Assembly (NCBI RefSeq): GCF_013141695.1
Contig: NZ_WHNY01000064.1
Span: forward strand, 81,199-145,198
Direction of reading: 5' to 3'
Length of the DNA stretch: 64,000 nt
Source: Paenibacillus plantarum
GTDB lineage: Bacteria > Bacillota > Bacilli > Paenibacillales > NBRC-103111
Shown here: one piece after another, positions 18,166-25,721 of the stretch
How the letters are laid out: each line of letters opens with the position of its first letter
Position numbering within the stretch: position 1 is the first letter of the stretch
Program-made: the position numbers and the translations under genes
The notes under the pieces: generated by a model
What the model was told of the DNA's origin: nothing
The model's database searches: none
The model's input: only the letters and a program-made list of their open reading frames with translations

Positions 18166-18215
18166 CCAACCCAACCCAACCCAACCCAACCCAACCCAAC
18201 CCAACCCAACCCAAC
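18166..18215. repeat. (CCAAC)10 pentanucleotide array in a C-rich tract
   Basis: Ten perfect CCAAC units follow each other, inside a wider tract (about 18130-18300) in which the plus strand is strongly C-rich. The minus strand therefore reads GGGTTGGGTTGGGTTGGG, with G3 runs split by TT, an excellent G-quadruplex sequence. Open frames across it (Pro-Asn-Pro-Thr-Gln on plus, Gly-Trp-Val-Gly-Leu on minus) are by-products of the repeat. Confidence 0.9.
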
Positions 18216-18304
18216 CCGACCCCGACGCTGAACCTGAACCTGCACCCGCACTCGACCCCGCCTCGCCCCAGCCCCGCCCCCCGAATTCCGAATCCCGCCC
18301 CCTA

Positions 18305-18645
18305 GCTAACGGACACAGGGGACGTTATTTGTTGAGTAATCGAGGGTTTGAAATTCCTGACGGACACAGGGGACGTTATTTGTTGAGTAATCGAGGGTTT
18401 GGAATTCCTTAGGAACACAGGAGATGTTATTTGTTGAGTAATCGAGGGTTTGGAATTTCTAACGGACAGAGGAGACGCTATTTGTAAGTAATCGAGGTTT
18501 TGAAAACTCTAACGGACACAAGAACCTCTATCTGCCCGAAATCAGCCATCAAACAGCGCTTTATGCCACAATAACGTCTGTCGTGTCCGTTAGCTTCCCA
18601 ATAGAGTTATTCCAGTAGTATTAACGTCCATGGTGTCCGTTAGCG
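18305..18645. repeat. 51-bp tandem array with inverted copies
   Basis: A unit containing GGACACAGGGGACGTTATTT and ATCGAGGGTTTGGAATTC recurs at 18311, 18362, 18413, 18464 and partly 18514, a period of 51, 51, 51 and 50 bp. Two copies in the opposite orientation (TGTCCGTTAG at 18584 and 18634) follow 50 bp apart. The whole can fold as a large imperfect palindrome. Units lack unique spacers and have no cas genes nearby, so it is not CRISPR. The stretch 18051-18843 holds no gene. Confidence 0.88.
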
Positions 18646-18769
18646 TAGCAATCTTCCGACTCGATGCCTCAAAATGCGCTTAGTGGCGATCCAATGTCCT
18701 TCCAAGGGTGACGTAACGAACGAGCCAAGTTTATACGTAAAAACATTTTTATATAGTCAATTTAAAGAC

Positions 18770-18799
18770 TTGTCTTTTATATGTCCCCTTTCATACAAT
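18770..18799 (+). promoter_or_regulatory. Probable sigma-A promoter of sdaAB-sdaAA
   Basis: TTGTCT at 18770-18775 and TACAAT at 18794-18799 are separated by 18 bp, about 45 nt upstream of the sdaAB start. The stretch ahead of it is A/T-rich. Confidence 0.55.
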
Positions 18800-18843
18800 A
18801 GGAGAAGATAGTAAGTAAGACCTTAGGATTGGAGCGCTGTGTG

Positions 18844-19524
18844 ATGCGTTTTAAAGATGTGTTTTCTATCATCGGTCCCTCGATGATCGGTCCTTCCTCC
18901 TCGCATACCGCGGGTGCGATACGTTTGGGACGCGTCGCCAGACAACTGCTAGGCGAGTTGCCGCTCAAAGCCGAGATCACGTTATACGGATCCTTCGCGG
19001 ATACGTATCGCGGGCATGGCACGGATCTCGCGCTGGTCGGCGGGATTTTGGATTTTGAGACGGATGATCCACGTATTCCTCAAGCGGCAGATGAGGCAGA
19101 AGCGTTAGGCGTCGCTGTAGCTTTTCATATTAGTAAAGATAAAGCTGATCATCCGAACACGGTGGGTATTGTACTTACCTCAGAATCGCGGAAAGTCAGC
19201 ATGAGAGGGGCCTCGATCGGAGGAGGCAATGTAGAAATAATTAACGTTGATCAATTTGACGTGAAATTCACAGCGAATTATCCGACATTGATCATTTCAC
19301 ATCATGATCGGCCAGGAATGATTGCCGATATTACAACGCTGTTAGGCAGCAATCAAATCAATATTGGATTTATGGATTTGGATCGGAAAGGGCGCAACCG
19401 AGAAGCGATGACGGTCATTGAGACGGATGCGTCGATTCCAGCTACTTTAGTTGAACAAATGCTGCGGTTGAACATGATCACCGACGTTAGAAAAGTGGAC
19501 CTTGCAGAAAGAGGTGACGCATGA
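18844..19524 (+). CDS. sdaAB: L-serine dehydratase, beta subunit
   Basis: About 226 residues. The N-terminal catalytic-partner domain has the signature FSIIGPSMIGPSSSHTAGAI, and YGSFADTYRGHGTD follows. A C-terminal ACT domain (about residues 148-220) begins LIISHHDRPGMIADI and may bind serine as a regulatory ligand. With the alpha subunit it forms the two-chain, iron-sulfur L-serine deaminase of Firmicutes, which converts L-serine to pyruvate and ammonia in the cytosol. The ATG at 18844 follows GGAG by 9 nt. The stop overlaps the next start (ATGA), so the subunits are translationally coupled. Confidence 0.95.
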   Translation: MRFKDVFSIIGPSMIGPSSSHTAGAIRLGRVARQLLGELPLKAEITLYGSFADTYRGHGTDLALVGGILDFETDDPRIPQAADEAEALGVAVAFHISKDKADHPNTVGIVLTSESRKVSMRGASIGGGNVEIINVDQFDVKFTANYPTLIISHHDRPGMIADITTLLGSNQINIGFMDLDRKGRNREAMTVIETDASIPATLVEQMLRLNMITDVRKVDLAERGDA

Positions 19525-20405
19525 GATTCCGGACATTAAAGCAACTTGCCGAGGTATGCGCAGCGGAAGGGTTGACGATAGCGGAAGTGATGCTGGCTGA
19601 TCAAAGTCAAGAATCAGGAAAACCGCCTGAGTATGTGTTTGAGAAAATGCGAGCGTACTATCAAATCATGAAAGAGGCGGTGACCAAAGGCCTGACCGAG
19701 GACACCACCTCGCGAAGCGGGTTAACGGGGAAGGATGCACAGCGTGTCGCCACCTATCTCACAACAACGGAGGCATCGCTCGGCGAAGAGGCTTGTAAAG
19801 CGATGGCTTATGCCCTCGCCGTTTCGGAAGTTAACGCGTCCATGGGACGAATTATTGCGACGCCGACAGCGGGCTCATGCGGGATTATTCCAGGTGTATT
19901 TATCAGTTCTCAGCAGCGTTTTGGCTGGGAGGATGATCATCTGGTGAAGGGACTGCTATGTGCTGGTGCGATAGGGTATGTGATCGCCAACAATTCTTTC
20001 GTTTCGGGTGCAGAAGGCGGCTGTCAGGCTGAAGTTGGTTCTGCGATCGGGATGGCGGCTGGCGCACTCGTTGAGCTGCGCGGCGGCACGCCAGAACAAG
20101 CGATGCATGCAGTAGGGCTTGCGCTTAAGAATACACTCGGACTGATCTGCGATCCTGTCGGCGGACTGGTGGAAATCCCATGCATCGTGCGCAACGGCTT
20201 CGGTGCGGTTAACGCCATGGCGGCAGCCGATATGGCATTGGCCGGCGTCAGATCAGTGATCCCTTCCGATGAGGTTGTCCAAGTCATGTATGAAGTGGGC
20301 ACAGCCATGCCGGAGAAACATCGCGAAACGGCCAAAGGCGGCCTAGCTCAGACACCGACCGGACGTAAAATTATGAAGGAACTGAATCTCAATAGGAAGC
20401 AGTAA
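19521..20405 (+). CDS. sdaAA: L-serine dehydratase, alpha subunit
   Basis: 294 residues. The family signatures are present: TPTAGSCGIIPG with the first cluster cysteine, EGGCQAEVGSAIGMA, and CDPVGGLVEIPC. These supply cysteines for the [4Fe-4S] cluster that activates the serine hydroxyl. The length fits the Bacillus-type alpha chain (about 300). It forms the catalytic subunit with SdaAB. The start ATG overlaps the sdaAB stop, preceded by GAGGTG inside sdaAB. Confidence 0.96.
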   Translation: MRFRTLKQLAEVCAAEGLTIAEVMLADQSQESGKPPEYVFEKMRAYYQIMKEAVTKGLTEDTTSRSGLTGKDAQRVATYLTTTEASLGEEACKAMAYALAVSEVNASMGRIIATPTAGSCGIIPGVFISSQQRFGWEDDHLVKGLLCAGAIGYVIANNSFVSGAEGGCQAEVGSAIGMAAGALVELRGGTPEQAMHAVGLALKNTLGLICDPVGGLVEIPCIVRNGFGAVNAMAAADMALAGVRSVIPSDEVVQVMYEVGTAMPEKHRETAKGGLAQTPTGRKIMKELNLNRKQ

Positions 20406-20416
20406 CAGGCGTACAA

Positions 20417-20465
20417 ATAACCGCCCCCTCATGGCATTCCATACCAAGAGGGGGCGGTTATTATT
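20417..20465. terminator. Bidirectional terminator between sdaAA and the dioxygenase gene
   Basis: ATAACCGCCCCCTC pairs with GAGGGGGCGGTTAT, with a small inner ATGG/CCAT stem, followed by TATTT on plus and A/T sequence on minus. It separates two convergent transcripts. Confidence 0.88.
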
Positions 20466-21379
20466 TAAGAGGCATTGGGCTGTTTTTTGCGTGTAACGCT
20501 TTGTCGTCCATCAATGCTAACGGGGATATCCCCATCTACTGTAACTCGGCGAACAATGCGATGTTGATCACCATAATCATTAATCGCATAATGCTGCGTT
20601 GCCCGGTTATCCCAGATCACGACGTCGCCAGCTGACCAGCGCCAACGAACGGTATTTTCCAGCTTAGTAATGTGCGATTGAAGAAGCGCAATTAGTTGCG
20701 CAGAATCAGCAGAGGAAAGGCCAAGTATTTTCTTGGCAAAATGTCCAAGCACCAAGGTGCGCTCACCCGTTTCTGGATGGACACGAACGAGAGGATGCTC
20801 CGTTTCATACACGGTGGAGGCAAAAACATCCCGATGATGCTGCTTGGCCGAGTCTGATACTTGGGGACGATGTGCAGCATAGTCGTAATCATTACTATGA
20901 AGCGCCCAGAGCTGATCAACCAGGTTGCGAAGCTCGGCAGGCAGGTGCTCATACGCAGCTGCTGTATTCGCCCAGACGGTATCTCCGCCAGAGAGTGGCA
21001 CAACGACGGCACGGAGGACGGATGCTTGTGGATACGCATCCACGAAGGTTACGTCAGTATGCCAGGAATCAGCTCTACCTCCATGATTGGAGTCCAGCTC
21101 GAGCACATAGTCGGTACCCTGTTTAATAGGAACCGTGGGATGAGCGACAGGAGCACCTAACAAACGGGCGAACGCTTCTTGACCAGCGTCATCCAGTTGG
21201 TGCTGTCCACGAAAGAAAAGCACTTTATGCTGCAATAAGGCTTCTCGGATCGCGGAAACCGAGTGAGTGTCCAATTCAGCATGGAGGCTTACTCCTTTAA
21301 TTTCTGCGCCAATTCTTCCCGCAATCGGTAATACCTCAATGTCCCCAGCTGTTTGATTTCTTTGCTCATTTGCACTCAT
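20465..21379 (-). CDS. TauD/TfdA-family alpha-ketoglutarate-dependent dioxygenase
   Basis: About 304 residues. The iron-binding facial triad is visible as His107-x-Asp109 (SWHTDVTF) and His263 (TQHYAIND), with the 2-oxoglutarate-binding arginine in RIVRRV near residue 277. Relatives hydroxylate taurine, alkylsulfonates or alkyl sulfate esters next to the sulfo group, releasing sulfite or sulfate. The ATG at 21379 is chosen because GGAGGT then has a 7-nt spacing; two earlier in-frame starts sit on or before the site. It is the last gene of the sulfonate operon, 28 nt behind the monooxygenase. AtsK-like alkylsulfatase activity is as likely as TauD activity. Confidence 0.93.
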   Translation of the reverse strand: MSANEQRNQTAGDIEVLPIAGRIGAEIKGVSLHAELDTHSVSAIREALLQHKVLFFRGQHQLDDAGQEAFARLLGAPVAHPTVPIKQGTDYVLELDSNHGGRADSWHTDVTFVDAYPQASVLRAVVVPLSGGDTVWANTAAAYEHLPAELRNLVDQLWALHSNDYDYAAHRPQVSDSAKQHHRDVFASTVYETEHPLVRVHPETGERTLVLGHFAKKILGLSSADSAQLIALLQSHITKLENTVRWRWSAGDVVIWDNRATQHYAINDYGDQHRIVRRVTVDGDIPVSIDGRQSVTRKKQPNAS

Positions 21380-21407
21380 CGTCATGACCTCCAAGGTTTA
21401 TAATTTT

Positions 21408-22757
21408 TTATGCGCCTTCTACGGCAACAGTCGCATACTGGTTAACGGGTCTTGCGAGTCCCAAATGCCCGCGAAGTGTGGATCCGGAATACTCCGTGCG
21501 GAACAAGCCTCTGCGCTGTAGTTCCGGAATGACGAACTCTGCGAATTCTTCGATCCCTGCAGGCAAATACGGCGGCATCACATTAAAGCCATCGCTTTCC
21601 CCATGTAGGAACCATTCTTCGAGTTGATCGGCAATTTGGATAGGGGTGCCAGCGAATGTGCGATGCCCACGACCGCCAGCTAGTCGGTGAAGCAGCGCGC
21701 GGATGGTTAAATTCTCGCGCCCTGCGAGATCAACGACAAGCTGGAAGCGGCTTTTATTACCATTGATGTCGGACAAGCTAGGCAGTTCTGGTAACGGGCC
21801 ATCCAATGGATAGGAGTGCAAATTGACGCCAAGCATATTGGACAGCTGATTGAGCCCATATTCAGGAACGGTTAATTCGTTCAATTGTTGCTCTTTCTCT
21901 TTAGCCTCAGATTCTGTCTTACCAATGATGGGGCAAATGCCAGGCAGTATTTTTAACTGCTCAGGAGAGCGGCCATACTTCACTAATCTCGCTTTGACAT
22001 CGGAGTAAAATTGCTGGGCTTCAACAAGAGTTTGCTGTGCGGTAAATATCGCCTCGGCGTACTGCGCAGCGAACTCTTTGCCATCCTCAGAAGAACCAGC
22101 TTGAACGAGTACAGGATAGCCCTGCGGAGATCTAGGAATATTCAAGGGACCACGAACTTTGAACATGTCGCCGACATGATTGATCTCTCGGACTTTACTT
22201 CGATCTGCGAAGGTGCCAGATTCCCGGTCGATGATGAGAGCTTCATCTTCCCAACTGTCCCACAAGCTAGTTGTGACATCTAAGAATTCTTTTGCCCGCT
22301 CATAGCGCTTGCTGTGCTCTAAATGGGTATCTTTGCTGAAATTGCTGGCTTCAAAGGCGCTGCCAGACGTAACGATATTCCAACCTGCGCGACCTTTGCT
22401 GATATGATCAAGTGAAGCGAATTTACGCGCAACATGAAACGGTTCGTTATACGTCGTCGAGACGGTACCAATCAGTCCAATATGCTCCGTAACAGCGGCT
22501 AATGCGGATAGTAAAGTAAAAGGCTCGAGGCCAACAAACGCGCCATGCTTAATATTTTGACTTACGGCCAACCCATCTGCGAGAAAGAGAGAGTCGAATT
22601 TCGCCTTCTCCGCAATTTGAGCGATCCGTTGAAAGTACCGAATATCGGTTATGTTCTCAGGCTCCGTATTCTGATGCCTCCAGGAAGCTTCGTGATGTCC
22701 AGTATTCATGAGAAAAACGTTTAAATGCAGTTGTCTTTTGGATTGACTCATGGTCAT
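21408..22757 (-). CDS. FMN-dependent monooxygenase (NtaA/SnaA/DszA family)
   Basis: About 449 residues of the bacterial-luciferase fold. It opens LHLNVFLMNTGHHEASWR, has the FDSLFLADGL strand, the AGWNIVTS motif that fixes the NtaA/SnaA/DszA branch, and the VLVQAGSSEDG motif. Such enzymes use FMNH2 supplied by a separate reductase to oxidise sulfonates, sulfones or aminocarboxylates. Next to a sulfonate-type importer, desulfonation or sulfone cleavage is the best guess. No flavin reductase is encoded in this operon. AAAGGTGG precedes the start; ATG 22757 (5 nt) and ATG 22751 (11 nt) are both possible. Confidence 0.92.
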   Translation of the reverse strand: MTMSQSKRQLHLNVFLMNTGHHEASWRHQNTEPENITDIRYFQRIAQIAEKAKFDSLFLADGLAVSQNIKHGAFVGLEPFTLLSALAAVTEHIGLIGTVSTTYNEPFHVARKFASLDHISKGRAGWNIVTSGSAFEASNFSKDTHLEHSKRYERAKEFLDVTTSLWDSWEDEALIIDRESGTFADRSKVREINHVGDMFKVRGPLNIPRSPQGYPVLVQAGSSEDGKEFAAQYAEAIFTAQQTLVEAQQFYSDVKARLVKYGRSPEQLKILPGICPIIGKTESEAKEKEQQLNELTVPEYGLNQLSNMLGVNLHSYPLDGPLPELPSLSDINGNKSRFQLVVDLAGRENLTIRALLHRLAGGRGHRTFAGTPIQIADQLEEWFLHGESDGFNVMPPYLPAGIEEFAEFVIPELQRRGLFRTEYSGSTLRGHLGLARPVNQYATVAVEGA

Positions 22758-22776
22758 TCGCGCCACCTTTTTTTGT

Positions 22777-23613
22777 TTATTCGCTGTACGTTTGCTTCCA
22801 GCCTGTCAATCTTTTCTCGAGCGTAACAAGAAGAAAATTAATAATGACACCAATCACAGAAATCGAAATAATGCCAGCGTACATGTTCGTAATCTGAAAG
22901 CTGAATTGTGTGTATTGAATTAAGTAACCCAGGCCAGATTTGGCACCGACCATTTCAGCAGCGACAAGTACGAGAATTGAGCTTGCACCTGCCTGCCGAA
23001 TGCCTACAAAAATCGTGGGAATTGCAGCAGGGATGATCACCTTGCGAAAGAGTTGGATCGAAGACAGGCCCATGGAACGAGCCGATTTAATTAAAAGGGG
23101 TTCCACATTTTTCACACCACTAATGGTGTTCAGTAGAAGCGGGAAAGCGCACGCATAGAGGACGATGGCGACTTTAGAGGTTTCACCAAGCCCTAGTAAG
23201 AGGATGAATACGGGTAGAATGGCCAATGCTGCTGTATTCCGAAGCAACTCAAGCAAAGGATTGAGATACTCCGATACGGGCTTCCACCAGCCTATCGCAA
23301 GTCCGAGGGGAATACTGAGCAATATGGCTAAAATGAATCCGCCGAGAGAGCGCGACAAGCTTGCAGTCGTATGCTCAGCCAGATCGCCGGAGAGCAGCAG
23401 TTGCCACCAGGCCGTAGCAATTTCGGAGATCGGTGGGAAGAAAGTGGCGTCGACGAGCCCGAGGCGCGGGGCAAATTCCCATAAGACCAGCAAGGCGAGA
23501 ATAACGATGGTGTTTTTAAATGCTTTTCGCAGCTTGGTTACGATCCAACTTATGGCATCGAAGTTTTCTTTTCTACCTAAGATCAAGGCTTTACCTGCAT
23601 TCACACTAGCCAT
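22777..23613 (-). CDS. ABC transporter permease (SsuC/TauC type)
   Basis: 278 residues with about six helices. The EAA loop IKSARSMGLSSIQLFRKVIIP lies near residue 185, which is typical of sulfonate/nitrate/taurine importers. AAAGGAGG precedes the ATG by 8 nt. The start overlaps the end of the ATPase gene by 8 nt, so the two are coupled. Together with the neighbouring ATPase and lipoprotein it makes a complete importer. The sequence alone does not distinguish sulfonate from taurine. Confidence 0.93.
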   Translation of the reverse strand: MASVNAGKALILGRKENFDAISWIVTKLRKAFKNTIVILALLVLWEFAPRLGLVDATFFPPISEIATAWWQLLLSGDLAEHTTASLSRSLGGFILAILLSIPLGLAIGWWKPVSEYLNPLLELLRNTAALAILPVFILLLGLGETSKVAIVLYACAFPLLLNTISGVKNVEPLLIKSARSMGLSSIQLFRKVIIPAAIPTIFVGIRQAGASSILVLVAAEMVGAKSGLGYLIQYTQFSFQITNMYAGIISISVIGVIINFLLVTLEKRLTGWKQTYSE

Positions 23614-24484
23614 TAATAACGCCTCCTTTTATCACGGATTTATTAGGCTCAAAGCTATCCAAGGTCTTACTTTTCTCTTGTTCTTGCGCTCTGCTTACTT
23701 CATCTTTGAGTAAATCCCATACTTCATGCCGCAGCTTGACGAATTCAGGGTTGGATCTCAAATCCTCTTCACTTCTCCTCGATTCAAAAGGGATATCAAG
23801 CACCGTTTTGATTCGCCCAGGACGCGAAGTCATGACAGCCACTCGTTGCCCCAAATAAACCGCTTCTTCGATACCATGCGTGATAAAAATAATCGTTTTC
23901 TTCGTGGCTTCCCAAATGCGTAATAGCTCGCTTTGCAGTGTTTCTCGTGTTTGTGCATCGAGCGCTGCGAAAGGCTCATCCATCAGCAGCACTTCAGGGT
24001 CATAAGCTAAGCTTCTTGCGATCGCAACGCGCTGTTTCATGCCACCGGAAATTTCGTGGGGGTATCTATTTTCGAAGCCAGATAGTCCTACTAATTGGAT
24101 AAACTCTAAGGCAATTTTGCGTCGTTCCTTACGAGGCACGCCTTTTGCCTCCAAACCGAATTCCACATTGGCAAGCGTTGTTTTCCAAGGGAATAAGGCA
24201 TACTGCTGGAACACGATCCCCCGATCTAGATTAGGCCCAGTGATGGGCTTCCCATCTAGTAGAATTTGTCCGCTGCTAGGCTTCGTTAACCCTGCGAGGA
24301 GATCCAATAGTGTGGATTTACCGCAGCCGCTGGGCCCAACAATGACCATGAATTCTCCCTGTTTGACGTCCAAATTAATATCCTGTAAGGCGGAGATGGG
24401 CTGTGAATCTTCTTTCAGGTGCCCCAAGTTCCGCTGTATGCGGAACGATTTCTGCACATGTTGAATGCTAATTTTAGCTGTCAT
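23606..24484 (-). CDS. ABC transporter ATP-binding protein (SsuB/TauB type)
   Basis: 292 residues. The Walker A is GPSGCGKST (residues 50-58), the Q-loop is in FQQYALFPWKT, the signature is SGGMKQRVAIARSL and the Walker B is VLLMDEPFAALDA, followed by the switch histidine in FITHGIEEA. The FPWKT motif is typical of nitrate/sulfonate/taurine ATPases. About 25 extra C-terminal residues form a charged tail. It powers the permease encoded downstream. A GGAGG-type site precedes the start. Confidence 0.95.
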   Translation of the reverse strand: MTAKISIQHVQKSFRIQRNLGHLKEDSQPISALQDINLDVKQGEFMVIVGPSGCGKSTLLDLLAGLTKPSSGQILLDGKPITGPNLDRGIVFQQYALFPWKTTLANVEFGLEAKGVPRKERRKIALEFIQLVGLSGFENRYPHEISGGMKQRVAIARSLAYDPEVLLMDEPFAALDAQTRETLQSELLRIWEATKKTIIFITHGIEEAVYLGQRVAVMTSRPGRIKTVLDIPFESRRSEEDLRSNPEFVKLRHEVWDLLKDEVSRAQEQEKSKTLDSFEPNKSVIKGGVING

Positions 24485-24534
24485 TGACTTGCCTCCTTCA
24501 CGTTAATTCCAAAGCTTAGCCGTGGATGATGAAC

Positions 24535-25575
24535 TTAACTTTTCTCATTGACAAAAGGGTTGAATTCATTCGTATATAAGCCTTTGACCTTCAACTGTCC
24601 CTCTTTGATGACACCTTCGTTGACAAGCCAATGGATCCAGGTGTCGAATTCTTTGTCAGAAATGAGCCCTCCTTTACCTGCAATACCTGTACTTTTCCAA
24701 AATTTAACGGTAGTGGCGTCTTCTTTGCGATCGCGTGCGTTGATGATTTTCTCGTAACGAGCCACGACTTCGGCCTGAGGTGTTGTCCGAGCCCATTCAA
24801 TGGCTTTGGCTGTAGCTTCAACAAATTTATGAGAAGCATTGGGATTGTTTTTGATGAATTTGTCCGTCAATACATAGCTTCCAGCACTAAAAGTGCCAAA
24901 CAAATCCTTATCTTTGAATAATGGATGTATGCCACCGCGTTCCAAAGCTTTATCACGAAGGGTGCCACCAAGTGAAGCTACATCAATTTGTGAAGCTCGC
25001 AGTGTTTGTTCTGAGGTTACCGGTGGGACGACAACCAAGGTGACTTGCTTAATTTCATCTGCCGTAAGACCGGCTCGGTGCAAATACTCCTTAATGACGA
25101 ATTCATGATGAGCGCCTAAGGTATTCACCGCAATTTTTTTGCCGATAAGATCTCGTGCTGTTGTAATAGGGCTGCCATCCAATACGTAATATCCCGTCCA
25201 CGTAGCATCATCGACACCATAGTAAGAAATAACGGGCTTAATCGGTGCCTTCGCAGCGATCAGCTTCACGATCGCGCCATTGAAGGCTCCGCCAAAATCC
25301 GTATCACCGGTTACAACCGCTTGGATATCTTGCGGGCCACTGATGGTATTGCCAATAAACTTAAGCTTCAAGGGTGCGAGGTAGCCTAAATCTTCAGCTA
25401 ATTCGGGATACGTAACGGAACCGACGCTGCCTTGATAGCGAAGCTCAGAAACTTCTGGCGTCTGGCCTTTCGCTGAAACGGTTTGATCTTTGTTACTACA
25501 TGCGGATACGACGAAGGATGAGGCAAGGACGAAAGATAAGGCGGTCACATAACTTCTTTTCAATGGTATGGTCAT
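24535..25575 (-). CDS. Sulfonate/taurine-type solute-binding lipoprotein
   Basis: 346 residues. The lipoprotein signal ends in VVSAC (Cys26). The mature domain is SsuA/TauA/NMT1-like, with the segments TYPELAEDLGYLAPL, GPQDIQAVVTGDTDFGGAF and IGKKIAVNTLGAHHEFVIKEYL. It captures the substrate outside the membrane and is the first gene of the minus-strand operon SBP-ATPase-permease-monooxygenase-dioxygenase. AAGGGGGA lies about 9 nt before the ATG. The divergent gene at 25722 carries a related domain and is the probable regulator. Confidence 0.93.
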   Translation of the reverse strand: MTIPLKRSYVTALSFVLASSFVVSACSNKDQTVSAKGQTPEVSELRYQGSVGSVTYPELAEDLGYLAPLKLKFIGNTISGPQDIQAVVTGDTDFGGAFNGAIVKLIAAKAPIKPVISYYGVDDATWTGYYVLDGSPITTARDLIGKKIAVNTLGAHHEFVIKEYLHRAGLTADEIKQVTLVVVPPVTSEQTLRASQIDVASLGGTLRDKALERGGIHPLFKDKDLFGTFSAGSYVLTDKFIKNNPNASHKFVEATAKAIEWARTTPQAEVVARYEKIINARDRKEDATTVKFWKSTGIAGKGGLISDKEFDTWIHWLVNEGVIKEGQLKVKGLYTNEFNPFVNEKS

Positions 25576-25721
25576 AATCCAATTCCCCCTTACGATATTT
25601 TTCTGGATTTTAAACTTATAATTCCTATAGACTTACTGTGTATTACTTTCTATAATGAAATATACGATTACACCCATTTTCTGTCAATAAATTGGCGACA
25701 CATGAACAGGAATGACGATGA

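Noticed and set aside
17847..18412. Open frames across the CCAAC tract on both strands (Pro-Asn-Pro-Thr-Gln or Gly-Trp-Val-Gly-Leu repeats)
   Set aside because: They arise because the pentamer array has no stop codons. They lack a ribosome site and run into the terminator and the non-coding 51-bp array.
18305..18645. CRISPR array
   Set aside because: Units of 51 bp follow each other without unique spacers, include inverted copies and have no cas genes nearby.
18800..18843. T-box or serine riboswitch ahead of sdaAB
   Set aside because: The leader between the promoter and the start is too short (about 35 nt) and has no T-box sequence.
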